Shown: piece after piece, positions 26,093 through 34,214 of the stretch | How positions within the stretch are numbered: position 1 is the first letter of the stretch | Layout: every line of letters starts with the position of its first letter | NCBI RefSeq assembly: GCF_038024875.1 | Contig: NZ_CP136136.1 | Location: forward strand, 1,116,001 to 1,180,000 | Reading direction: 5' to 3' | DNA from: Gordonia rubripertincta | GTDB lineage: Bacteria; Actinomycetota; Actinomycetes; Mycobacteriales; Mycobacteriaceae | Length of the DNA: 64,000 nt | The notes under the pieces: model-generated | Database searches by the model: none | The model's input: only the letters and a program-made list of their open reading frames with translations | What the model was told of the DNA's origin: nothing | Program-made: the position numbers and the translations under genes

Positions 26093-27576
26093 GCGCCTTC
26101 ACCGACCGCATGCGGGCCATCCGTTCGGCGCCGACAGGCAAGAAGGTGGCCGCGCTCTTCGACTACGACGGCACGCTGATCGAGGGTTTCTCCGCCGCAG
26201 CCATCATGCGGGCACGGTTGCGCAGCATGGACTTCGGGTTCGGGGAACTCGCCGACTTCCTGGTGATCGGCCTACGCGGCGTCATGTCCGAGCAGGACTA
26301 CGCCGAGGTCCTGGCGGCCACGCGGCCGACCTTCGCGGGCAAGACCTACGCCGAGCTGATCGCTTTCGGCGAGCATCTGTTCAAGTACGAGACCGCTGCC
26401 AAGCTGCGTCCTCAGATGTGGCAGATCCTGCGCGCGCATCGGGAGATGGGGCACACCATCGTGATCGCGTCGTCGGCGACCCGCTTCCAGATCGAGCCGA
26501 TCGCACGGGAGATCGGTGCGGACTTCGCGCTCGCGACCGACGTGGAGGTCGTCGACGGTGTGGTCACCGGGAACATCAAGGGACGCCCTCTCTGGGGTCC
26601 CGGCAAGGCAGCCGCGGTCCGGGAACTGGCACGCGCCAACGACATCGACCTCGACGCATCCTTCGCCTACAGCGACGGGAACGAGGACATCCCGTATCTG
26701 GAGTCGGTGGGCAATCCGGCGGCGATCTCGCCGCGTCGAATCCTGCGGGCGGAGGCCGAGTCCCGCGGCTGGCCGATCATCGATCTGAAGAACCCCACCT
26801 ACAACCGTCTCGGATCGCTGGCCCGGACCGGCGCGTTCTACGGCTCGTTCGTCGCCTCCGCCGCCATCGGCGCGGCCGCGGGCCTGGTCCGCCGCGATCC
26901 GCACGCGCTCGTCGAGGCGCTTCCCACCGGGAACGACATCGGCCTGTCCCTCGCGGGCGTCCACGTCCAGGTGCTCGACGGCGGCGAATACCTCTTCTCC
27001 GATCGACCCTGCGTCTTCCTCTTCAACCATCAGTCGAAGCTCGACCTACCGGTCATGATCAATCTGGTCCGCACCGACGCGACCGGCGTCGCCAAGAAGG
27101 AAGTGCAGCGGGTCCCGGTGCTCGGTGAGATCCTGCGACAGGCGGGACTCGTCTTCATCGATCGGGCCGACCGGGGCAAGGCCATCGAACAGTTGGCACC
27201 GGCGGTCAAAGCGCTTCGCGAGGACGGCTTGTCGCTGGTCGTCTCACCGGAGGGGACCCGGTCCCCGACGCCACGGATCGGTCCGTTCAAGAAGGGTCCG
27301 TTCCACATCGCCATGCAGGCCGGCGTCCCGATCGTCCCCGTCGTCTTACGCAACACCGGTGAATTGATGTGGCGCGGTGCGCAGCTCATCCGGCCAGGTA
27401 CGGTCGAGGTGATGGTCCTGCCGCCCATCGACACCAGCGGCTGGACAGCCGATGAGATCGGCGCCCGCGCCGAGGAGGTCCGCCAGATGTATGTCACGGC
27501 GCTCGCCGACTGGCCGCTGGAATCATTCGTCGACGATTCCGTGGAATCGCTGCACAAAACGTCCGAGGAGGACTGA
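26089..27576 (+). CDS. plsC: HAD-IB phosphatase / 1-acylglycerol-3-phosphate O-acyltransferase fusion
   Basis: A two-domain protein of 495 residues. The N-terminal HAD-IB (SerB-like) domain shows motif I FDYDGTLIEG (about 19-28), motif II IASSATRF and motif IV YSDGNEDIPYLESVG. The C-terminal PlsC domain shows NHQSKLD (motif I, near 309), FIDRADRGKA (motif II) and SPEGTRSPT (motif III, near 385). It should acylate lysophosphatidate at position 2. The HAD half may dephosphorylate phosphatidate or another phosphate, which is not established. The GTG at 26089 overlaps the plsB stop. Mycobacterial PlsC (Rv2483c) has the same fused layout. Confidence 0.9.
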   Translation: MSAFTDRMRAIRSAPTGKKVAALFDYDGTLIEGFSAAAIMRARLRSMDFGFGELADFLVIGLRGVMSEQDYAEVLAATRPTFAGKTYAELIAFGEHLFKYETAAKLRPQMWQILRAHREMGHTIVIASSATRFQIEPIAREIGADFALATDVEVVDGVVTGNIKGRPLWGPGKAAAVRELARANDIDLDASFAYSDGNEDIPYLESVGNPAAISPRRILRAEAESRGWPIIDLKNPTYNRLGSLARTGAFYGSFVASAAIGAAAGLVRRDPHALVEALPTGNDIGLSLAGVHVQVLDGGEYLFSDRPCVFLFNHQSKLDLPVMINLVRTDATGVAKKEVQRVPVLGEILRQAGLVFIDRADRGKAIEQLAPAVKALREDGLSLVVSPEGTRSPTPRIGPFKKGPFHIAMQAGVPIVPVVLRNTGELMWRGAQLIRPGTVEVMVLPPIDTSGWTADEIGARAEEVRQMYVTALADWPLESFVDDSVESLHKTSEED

Positions 27577-27578
27577 CG

Positions 27579-29033
27579 ATGGCCGACGAGGGTGATCTCA
27601 CCGACGGTGTCGACCGCCCCCTGGACTGGGCGAGCGACCCCCACATGAGCGCGGTCGACACCATCATGTGGCGTGGCGACACGGATCGTCGCATGCGGGG
27701 CACGATCTGCATGCTGGAGATCTACGACTGCGATCCCGACTGGGATCGGCTGGTCGCCGCCCACGAGTGGGCGAGCCGGATGGCTCCGCGCTTCCGCCAG
27801 CGGGTTGTCGACTCCCCGTTCGGCACCGGAACACCCAGTTGGGCAGTCGATCCCGACTTCGATCTGCACTACCACCTGCGCCGGATCAGCCTGGGTGGCG
27901 ACGGCAGTATGCGGGAACTGCTCACGACGTGCGAGCAGTTGGCGATGACCGCGCTCGACGCCGCACGCCCGCCTTGGGAGGGTTACCTGATCGAAGGTCT
28001 GCCCGACGGCAGGGCGGCCTACTTCCTCAAGGCGCATCACGCCCTCACCGACGGCCTGGGTGCGATCCTCGGTCTGGCGCAGTTGCATTCGCCGACGCGG
28101 GAGCACAATCCGAGCAAACCGCAGCCGCCGAGCCCCGACCCGGTGAACATCACGCCGCTCGATCTGCTCGAGCGGCAGATCATCGAAGAGGTCCGTCGAG
28201 TGCCCCACCGCCTCGACACCGCATTCCGTGGCGTGCGCGCGCTGGCGAATCCGCGGCAGGCGCTGAGTACTGCTCTGCGCTATGGCCGTTCGGTACCGCG
28301 AGTGGCGGGCCTCGTCAGCCCTCCGGGTTCTCCCTTGTTGGCCCACCGCAGTCTGTCCTGGCGGTTCAGCGCCTTCGAGGTGCCGTTCGCCGACATGAAA
28401 GCCGCCGCGACCGCCGCCCGGTCCTCGATCAACGACGTCTATCTCGCTGGGTTGATCGGCGGATTCCGGCTGTACCACGAGAAGATGGGTTCGCCCATCG
28501 AGACGATGCCGGTGGCGATCCCGATCTCGGTGCGCCGACCCGAGGATCCGGCAGGCGGTAATCGCATCGCGGTGGGCCGGCTCGCAGGTCCGGTCGGTAT
28601 CGCCGACCCCTTCGAACGCGTTCTCACCATCCGCGAGCAGGTCCGCCAGGCCCGCCACGAGCCCGCGGTGGACATCTTCAACACCCTCGGATCGGTGATG
28701 GCCTGGCTGCCCGGCACCGTCCTGATGCGGTTCAGCGGAACGACCAGCCAGAACGACCTCCAGGCCAGCAACGTCCCCGGAATCCCGTGGGAGACGTACG
28801 TCGCGGGCGCCAAGGTCGAGCGCATGTTCCCCTTCGGCCCACTGCCCGGTTGCGCGATGATGGCCACGATGATCACCCACAACGGAACCGCCTGTCTCGG
28901 GATCAATTCCGACGGTGCCGCGGTCACCGACCAGGAGTTGTTCGCCGAGTGCCTGGTCGCCGGGTTCGGCGAGGTGCTGGCGCTGGCCGCCGATGACGAC
29001 GTGACCCCCGGCGAACTGAAGCGGGTGGTGTGA
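27579..29033 (+). CDS. Wax ester synthase / diacylglycerol O-acyltransferase (WS/DGAT)
   Basis: A 484-residue enzyme that joins acyl-CoA to diacylglycerol or a long-chain alcohol, the terminal step of storage lipid synthesis. The active-site motif is HHALTDG (HHxxxDG, near residue 154). Other family marks are PPWEGYLIEGLPDGRAA near 128, NDVYLAGLIGGFR near 285 and SNVPG near 395. GAGGAGG lies upstream of ATG 27579, two bases after plsC. The operon thus covers G3P acylation, lysophosphatidate acylation and final esterification, which fits triacylglycerol-storing mycolata. Confidence 0.93.
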   Translation: MADEGDLTDGVDRPLDWASDPHMSAVDTIMWRGDTDRRMRGTICMLEIYDCDPDWDRLVAAHEWASRMAPRFRQRVVDSPFGTGTPSWAVDPDFDLHYHLRRISLGGDGSMRELLTTCEQLAMTALDAARPPWEGYLIEGLPDGRAAYFLKAHHALTDGLGAILGLAQLHSPTREHNPSKPQPPSPDPVNITPLDLLERQIIEEVRRVPHRLDTAFRGVRALANPRQALSTALRYGRSVPRVAGLVSPPGSPLLAHRSLSWRFSAFEVPFADMKAAATAARSSINDVYLAGLIGGFRLYHEKMGSPIETMPVAIPISVRRPEDPAGGNRIAVGRLAGPVGIADPFERVLTIREQVRQARHEPAVDIFNTLGSVMAWLPGTVLMRFSGTTSQNDLQASNVPGIPWETYVAGAKVERMFPFGPLPGCAMMATMITHNGTACLGINSDGAAVTDQELFAECLVAGFGEVLALAADDDVTPGELKRVV

Positions 29034-29058
29034 GGCGCCAACCGGTGGATCTCGTCCC

Positions 29059-29090
29059 GACGATGCGACTTCGATCGAGGTCGCGTCGTC
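29059..29090 (+). terminator. Probable terminator of the plsB-plsC-WS/DGAT operon
   Basis: GACGATGCGAC (29059-29069) pairs with GTCGCGTCGTC (29080-29090) with one G-U pair; the ten-base loop contains the self-complementary TCGATCGA. No long T-run follows. Confidence 0.55.
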
Positions 29091-29130
29091 GAAGTGAGGT
29101 CTGGATGCCGGAGCGGCTCGACGCCGGGTT

Positions 29131-29337
29131 GTGCACATGACCACCGTGATGCTGGTTTTCGTCCTCATCACCGGCGTGATCGCGGCGGCGTGCGCGATCA
29201 TGGCGGCCTTCACTTACCTACGCCGAGGCCGAGATCCCGTGGCCGCCGACCGTGACGCCCGACGTTGGCTTCTCGGCGTCGCGGTCTTCGGGATCAGCGC
29301 GATCGTGCTGCGGTTCGTGTGGTTGTTGCTCCTCTGA
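29131..29337 (+). CDS. Small two-span membrane protein, function unknown
   Basis: A 66-68-residue protein starting at GTG 29131 or ATG 29137. Two hydrophobic segments (about residues 4-27, VMLVFVLITGVIAAACAIMAAF, and 47-68, LLGVAVFGISAIVLRFVWLLLL) flank a charged cytoplasmic loop RRGRDPVAADRDARR. The loop charges suggest both ends lie outside. It follows the lipid operon terminator by 40 bases and converges with the DoxX-like gene. I do not recognise a family. Confidence 0.65.
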   Translation: MHMTTVMLVFVLITGVIAAACAIMAAFTYLRRGRDPVAADRDARRWLLGVAVFGISAIVLRFVWLLLL

Positions 29338-29346
29338 GCGCGACCG

Positions 29347-30675
29347 TCACCGGAAGTACGGCTCGTCCTGAACCCAGTTGAAACCCCTGCTCCGTAACGT
29401 CATCGCGTCGTGGTCCATGCGGTGGGCGACGACCGTCGTCGGAATCCCGTCCAGCTCGCCGGACAGCACCAGGGTGTCGTTGTCGGGACGGTCGATCGCC
29501 AGCGACGCGGGCGGTTGTTGCATCCGCAGCGTCTTGTCGGAGGTCTCGGCCGGTACCGGCACCAGCACACCGCTCATCATCTGCAACGTGGTGGCTCCGC
29601 CAATATCGAAAACTATGCGTTGCCAGCGCTTCTCATCGGTTGTGTGCGGTGGGACCGGCGTTCCTTCTACGCGGAAGTCCTGTACGGTCCAGATGCCGTA
29701 CAGCTCGGGCTTCGGCGCGCCGGCTCCGTACTCCTGGTACGCGGACCAGCTGATCTGCGCCGCGCCGATCGCCACCCAGATACCCAGGACCACCTGAACT
29801 GCCGCGGCCCACCGGTTGAGCTTGCCACTCGTGAACAGGGAAGGCGGGGTGAGTGGATCGGCTGCTCGACCGAACACGAACAGCTCCAGGAGGTTCCGGA
29901 TCTGCGGGCCCAGCAGGATGAGCGAGAAGACCATCAGGTGGAACGACAGAATCTTTACCGGGACGTCGAACGTCATGTTCAGGATGAACACCTGGACCAT
30001 CGCGACAAAGCTGACTACCGCGCCGAGTGTGGCTGTGCGCGTCCAGAACAGGAGGAGACCTCCCAGTACCTCGACGCTGCCGAGAAGAATCTCGTAGACA
30101 GGTGAGCTGCCGACCTGCAGCCATAGCACCGACGCCGGGCTGAAGTCTCCGAACGGTTCGAGCAGCGCGGCGAGCGGAGGTGGGCCCATCTGCGACGGGA
30201 TGAGCTTTGCGAAGCCGTAGAACAGCATCTGCCCGCCGAGTGCGAGCCGCAGGAACACCATCGTCCACGACCACAGCCGGGCATAGTCGGGCCGGTGCCG
30301 GTCGAGGACCGACCACACACCGGTCACGACAACGGCGACGACGACGATGAGGAACAGGTAGATCCAGATCGCGGCCTGATCACCGCTCCCTGAGTGGAGG
30401 TTGAGCACCGCGTCGACGCCGAAGACATTGCGGCCCACCCACTCCATCAGCGGGGACAGCGTCTGCATCTGCCACAGGATTGCGGAGTCGGGCAACAGGT
30501 TTCCCGCCACTCCGAAGAACACGAAGGTGATCTGGGCGAAGGTCAGGCAGAACAGGGCCGTGTAGGTGAAGGTGAAGCGGAACGCCACCTTCTTCGCCGG
30601 ACCCCAAAGGCGTGGCGTCGCTGGGGGTTCGCTGCCGGAGACTGCCGGACTCTCGACTGTGTCGATCACACTCAT
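29347..30675 (-). CDS. DoxX-family membrane protein with long C-terminal extracytoplasmic part
   Basis: A 442-residue membrane protein. A first span at about 32-52 is followed by the DoxX core with FLRLALGGQMLFYGFAKLIPSQM (near 145-167) and EILLGSVEVLGGLLLFWTRTATLGAVV (near 203-229). A last span near 298-318 then leads to a non-membrane C-terminal 120 residues with LYGIWTVQDFRVEGTPVPP and KRWQRIVFD strands. Relatives are annotated as DoxX-like or hypothetical and the biochemical role is unknown; DoxX proteins are linked to thiol or quinone redox in some species. ATG 30675 (MSVIDTV) is chosen over the open frame to 30711. Confidence 0.78.
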   Translation of the reverse strand: MSVIDTVESPAVSGSEPPATPRLWGPAKKVAFRFTFTYTALFCLTFAQITFVFFGVAGNLLPDSAILWQMQTLSPLMEWVGRNVFGVDAVLNLHSGSGDQAAIWIYLFLIVVVAVVVTGVWSVLDRHRPDYARLWSWTMVFLRLALGGQMLFYGFAKLIPSQMGPPPLAALLEPFGDFSPASVLWLQVGSSPVYEILLGSVEVLGGLLLFWTRTATLGAVVSFVAMVQVFILNMTFDVPVKILSFHLMVFSLILLGPQIRNLLELFVFGRAADPLTPPSLFTSGKLNRWAAAVQVVLGIWVAIGAAQISWSAYQEYGAGAPKPELYGIWTVQDFRVEGTPVPPHTTDEKRWQRIVFDIGGATTLQMMSGVLVPVPAETSDKTLRMQQPPASLAIDRPDNDTLVLSGELDGIPTTVVAHRMDHDAMTLRSRGFNWVQDEPYFR

Positions 30676-30808
30676 GTCCCGACGGTAGGGCGACGAGGGC
30701 GTCCCGCACATCGGTGAGAAGACCGAGTCGACCCCCTACTTTCGGGTGAGCCCCTTCCGGGACATGTCAGGGTTGACGACCTCCTCGGATCGAGCGTCCT
30801 CAGGCGGC

Positions 30809-32119
30809 TCAGGGGCGGTCGGGGACCGGGCGTCCGGACTGACGGGACCACTGCTCCGGGTCATCTCGCAGCAACCGCGCGCGGCCTTTTCGTCGGTATC
30901 GCCAGATCTGTAGCGCACCGAGTCCCCAGAGCAGGAACTGCACGGCCATCGCCCAGGTGAATGCCTCGGCCGGATAGCCGTCGACCCCATCCGGGGTGCG
31001 CCAGTCGAGGATCAGGCCGATCAGTCCTGCGGTGACGAGGGTCGCCAGGAAGCCGGCCTGATTGATGAGCCCGGTGGCGGTACTGGTGCGAGAGGCCGGG
31101 TTGGAGGTGCGCCCGAGATCGAACCCGACCATCGACGCGGGCCCACCCATCCCGCAGATGATCACCAGGACGACGAGCAACCACAACGGCGCCGCGCCGG
31201 GCCACGCCAGCACCACCGCCCAGGCGGTTGCGATGCTCGTGATCACCCCGAGGACCAACGTCGACCGGTGCCACGGCGATCGGGTGATCAGCCACGCGAA
31301 CGCCGGACCGAAGCCCATGATCGCGAGCACCATGATCGTCAGCAGGAGACCCGCAGCGCCGGCGCTCAAACCCTGGCTCTCCACGAAGAAGGGATAGCCC
31401 CACAGGAGGCCGAGCACGTTCGCGCTGAAGGGTGTGGAGAAGTGCATCCAAAAGCCCAGGCGGGTGCCGGGGTGTTCCCACGACTCACCCAGACTCTGCC
31501 GGATACCCGCCCACCCGAGGATCGGACCCGACACCGAGCGCGCTGCCGGCGAATCGCGCACCACGAGCAGCGTCGTCAGCAGTAGCGCTGCCCCCATCCC
31601 TGCCGTGGCGAGGTACGCGTGCGTCCATCCCAGGGTCGACAGCGCCCAGGTCATCGGGATCGCCGCCGCCACCGCGCCCAACTGGCCCAGCACCCCGGTG
31701 AGTTGGGTCATCAGCGGGATTCGCCGCGTCGGGAACCAACTCGTGACCAACCGCAGGACGCACACGAAGGTCATCGCGTCGCCGATCCCGACAAAGAACC
31801 GGGACGACAGCGCCCACGGGTAGCTGTCGGCGAACGCGAAGCTGAACTGCGCGAGGGTGAGGATCAGGGTCCCGGTGAGCATCACCCGCCGCGGACCGAA
31901 CCGGTCGACCAGGAGTCCGACGGGAACCTGCATCAGGGCATAGACCAGGATCTGCAGCACGACGAAGATCGACAGTTGCGACGCGGTGATGTCGAAACGC
32001 TCCGCCGCCAACAGGCCCGCCACAGCCAGCGACGACCGCTGCAGAACCGCGACGAAGTACACCGTGAGACCGACCAGCCAGATGACCATGGCCTGGGTCG
32101 AACGCGCGGGTGCGGTCAT
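30809..32119 (-). CDS. Major facilitator superfamily transporter
   Basis: A 436-residue protein with twelve hydrophobic segments. The MFS signature between spans 2 and 3 is QVPVGLLVDRFGPRRVMLTGT (near residues 65-85), and FVGIGDAMTFVCVLRLVTSWFPTRR near 113-137 resembles nitrate/hexuronate-type or general metabolite porters. The C-terminus ends in a basic cytoplasmic tail. The substrate is not determinable. The start at 32119 lies 180 bases from the insertion sequence. Those 180 bases hold its promoter region and possibly a truncated gene fragment. Confidence 0.88.
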   Translation of the reverse strand: MTAPARSTQAMVIWLVGLTVYFVAVLQRSSLAVAGLLAAERFDITASQLSIFVVLQILVYALMQVPVGLLVDRFGPRRVMLTGTLILTLAQFSFAFADSYPWALSSRFFVGIGDAMTFVCVLRLVTSWFPTRRIPLMTQLTGVLGQLGAVAAAIPMTWALSTLGWTHAYLATAGMGAALLLTTLLVVRDSPAARSVSGPILGWAGIRQSLGESWEHPGTRLGFWMHFSTPFSANVLGLLWGYPFFVESQGLSAGAAGLLLTIMVLAIMGFGPAFAWLITRSPWHRSTLVLGVITSIATAWAVVLAWPGAAPLWLLVVLVIICGMGGPASMVGFDLGRTSNPASRTSTATGLINQAGFLATLVTAGLIGLILDWRTPDGVDGYPAEAFTWAMAVQFLLWGLGALQIWRYRRKGRARLLRDDPEQWSRQSGRPVPDRP

Positions 32120-32298
32120 CGGTCGACGACGTTCACGCGCCGCAGGATTCGTTCGGTCACCTCACCATTGTCGGGGTGGGCGCAAACGGTTTGACCGGAG
32201 ACCCACCGCACGTGGGGTTCGCCGAACAGTCTCCGGTCTCGCCGACGAAAAGCGCCCCTGGTTTGCGCCCTCTGCAGCGACGCCAACAACACCATCGG

Positions 32299-32314
32299 GC
32301 TGTTGCGTAATCGG
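32299..32314 (+). repeat. Left terminal inverted repeat of the IS
   Basis: GCTGTTGCGTAATCGG, matching the right end in 15 of 16 positions when reverse-complemented. Confidence 0.75.
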
Positions 32315-32365
32315 TGTGGGGGTCGGGTTCGGGTCGGGTTGGCCGGTGGCTGGCCGGGCGGTGTG

Positions 32366-34066
32366 TCAGGTGAGGGCGGGGGCCAGGGCGGGGTTTCCGA
32401 TGGCTTTGAACAGGTTGTGGACGAGGGCGTGGAAGCTGAATTCCGCTGCGGCTCTATCGAGTCCGCGGCTGGTGAAGCGGCGGAATCCGAGGTTGTGTTT
32501 GGCGTGGCCGAACGGGGTTTCAGCGATGTGGGCGCGTTGACGGTAAAGCGCATGCCCTTCTGGTGTGGCCAACCGGTGGGCCATCGCTTCGATCGGCGAG
32601 GCGTCTGGTGGCGGTGGTCCGTGGGTCGGAGTGTGTTGCGCGGCTTCTGAAACTGCCCGGCTTTTGCCGGTCGCGATGAGCCGGTCGGGTCCGGGGGTGG
32701 TGAGGTTGTGTTCGGAGAGGTATCCGGCATCGGCCAAGACCACCCCGATGCCGGTCGTCGCCGGCGGGTGGGGTCGATGGGTGTCGATGAGTGTTGCGGC
32801 AGTGACGGCTTTGTCGAGCATCGTGGTGAAGGTGGGGGCATCGGCGGGACTGTTGCCCACACCGGTGGCGATGATCAGCCCGTCGTCGCTGGTCACAGCC
32901 TGACAGTTGAACCCTTGGAGCCAACCACCGCCACGCAACGGCATCATCCGCGATTGCGGGTCGGTGATGTTGCGCCGTGGCGCCCGTCGCGCCCGTGACG
33001 TCGTTGCCGCAGTCGCGGTGGCAGGCGGGGTGGGAGTTGAGTCAGGCGCGGATTTGGCGTGGCGCTGCTGTTGACGGTCCAGGGCCCGCTGGAGTGCTCG
33101 TTGGGCGCGCAGCACGTAGTAGTTCGTCTCGACCGGTCCGGGTTCACGGCCCCGCTGCCCGGGCCGATAGCGGTCGATCTTGTCCTGGTGAACGGCGATC
33201 GCTCGCGCCAACGACTCGGTCAACACCTCGACCTCGATCTCGACCGGCAACGATCCCTTACCCGTGGCGGGCCCGCCAGAGGCCCGTCGTTCCCGCGCCC
33301 GCTGTACCGTCTCCTCGCGGGCCTTCTGGGCCTTCTCACCAGCCTGTTCACGGTCATTCTTGCGCTGGGCGGCCGCCGACTCGGCGTCGTTGAGTTGCTC
33401 ATTGTGGGCAGCCAGGTCAGCCAACGCTTCAGTGATCCGGGCGTGACGCGACCCTGGATCGTGAAGCTCGCGGGGAAGCTGATCGCCGCGGTCATCACCA
33501 TGGGCATCATCCTCGGCGACATCGGCCGCTTCGTGTTCGGCCGCGGCACGAGCAGCCTCGGCGGCCAACGCTGCGCGCAATCCTTGCTCGGTCCGATTGG
33601 CGCTCAGTGACGCATTGGAGGCGATCTTGACGCCGTCAAGGGCAACGACTCCCAACTGGCCCATCCCGACCCGCGAGCACAGCATCAACACTTGAACGAA
33701 CAAGTTCTCGATCGCGGGTGCGCAGTCGGCGCGAAACCGCGAGATCGTCACGTGATCAGGGACGTCACCAGCGCAAATGATGCGGTAGGCGACGTCGCGG
33801 TGACATAACCGTTCCAGCTGCCGCGAGGACCGTTGACCTTGTGCCCAACCCCAGATCAACAGGGTCAACAACATATCTGGGTGATAGGCGGCGCGACCGG
33901 CTCCGCCGGTCTTGCGCACCGCCTGCACCGCCGAGGTATCCAACGAGGCGACCGTATCGATGACCAGCCACACCGGATCATCAGCCGCCAGCCATTCCCG
34001 CATACTCGGCGGCATCAGAAACTGTTGATCACGCTGCACCGGACGATAACCCTTGGCCACCAACAC
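32366..34066 (-). CDS. IS1182-family transposase
   Basis: A DDE transposase of about 566 residues. The N-terminal DUF772-type domain contains PPSMREWLAADDPVWLVIDTV and YHPDMLLTLLIWGWAQGQRSSRQLE. The catalytic carboxylates appear intact: Asp in VVALDGVKIASNAS, Asp in VVLADAGYLSEHNL and Glu in AHIAETPFGHAK. A long charged helical insertion lies between the first and second Asp, as is usual in this group. The start is taken at GTG 34066 (nearby TTG and GTG codons are alternatives). The open frame extends to 34123, almost to the right repeat. There is no frameshift or internal stop. Confidence 0.88.
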   Translation of the reverse strand: MLVAKGYRPVQRDQQFLMPPSMREWLAADDPVWLVIDTVASLDTSAVQAVRKTGGAGRAAYHPDMLLTLLIWGWAQGQRSSRQLERLCHRDVAYRIICAGDVPDHVTISRFRADCAPAIENLFVQVLMLCSRVGMGQLGVVALDGVKIASNASLSANRTEQGLRAALAAEAARAAAEHEAADVAEDDAHGDDRGDQLPRELHDPGSRHARITEALADLAAHNEQLNDAESAAAQRKNDREQAGEKAQKAREETVQRARERRASGGPATGKGSLPVEIEVEVLTESLARAIAVHQDKIDRYRPGQRGREPGPVETNYYVLRAQRALQRALDRQQQRHAKSAPDSTPTPPATATAATTSRARRAPRRNITDPQSRMMPLRGGGWLQGFNCQAVTSDDGLIIATGVGNSPADAPTFTTMLDKAVTAATLIDTHRPHPPATTGIGVVLADAGYLSEHNLTTPGPDRLIATGKSRAVSEAAQHTPTHGPPPPDASPIEAMAHRLATPEGHALYRQRAHIAETPFGHAKHNLGFRRFTSRGLDRAAAEFSFHALVHNLFKAIGNPALAPALT

Positions 34067-34119
34067 ATCATCGCCGGAACCCGCCGCCAACCACCCACGA
34101 CAGGCCGGACCGGACCCAG

Positions 34120-34135
34120 CCAATTACGCAACAGC
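34120..34135 (-). repeat. Right terminal inverted repeat of the IS
   Basis: Read on the minus strand as GCTGTTGCGTAATTGG, the partner of the left repeat. Confidence 0.75.
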
Positions 34136-34136
34136 G

Positions 34137-34214
34137 CGCCATGTCGACGGCGGACCGCTGGAGGGTGGGTTCCAGGGGCGTATTTCGGCAGACACCGGCA
34201 AGGCCCGGTGCTAA
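34137..34214 (+). pseudogene. Possible 3' remnant of a gene cut by the insertion sequence
   Basis: Directly right of the IS a plus-strand frame reads RHVDGGPLEGGFQG and on to RISADTGKARC before TAA at 34212-34214, overlapping the dnaB stop. The codon choice is G/C-rich at third positions, as in real genes here. No continuation could be matched on the left side of the IS with certainty. This could be the tail of a disrupted gene convergent to dnaB, or chance. Confidence 0.25.
34193..34210 (-). terminator. Weak hairpin just downstream of dnaB
   Basis: CACCGG (34193-34198) pairs with CCGGTG (34205-34210) around a six-base loop, immediately after the dnaB stop. The stem is short and no U-tract is evident. 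Confidence 0.35.

Larger units (their letters stand above)
32299..34135. mobile_element. IS1182-like insertion sequence, about 1.84 kb
   Basis: A single transposase gene is bounded by imperfect terminal inverted repeats that share GCTGTTGCGTAAT followed by (C/T)GG at both ends. It sits between the MFS gene and the 3' end of dnaB. No target-site duplication could be read with confidence, since the bases next to the two repeats differ. The transposase looks complete, so the element may be active. The exact outer ends are uncertain by a few bases. Confidence 0.85.

Noticed and set aside
27030..29213. 727-codon minus-strand frame across plsC and the WS/DGAT gene
   Set aside because: It spans two genes with intact catalytic motifs on the other strand; its translation is Arg/Gly/His-rich without any domain.
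32299..34135. Larger mobile island or prophage around the IS
   Set aside because: Only one transposase gene with its own inverted repeats is present; flanking genes are ordinary chromosomal genes in conserved order, with no integrase or phage genes.
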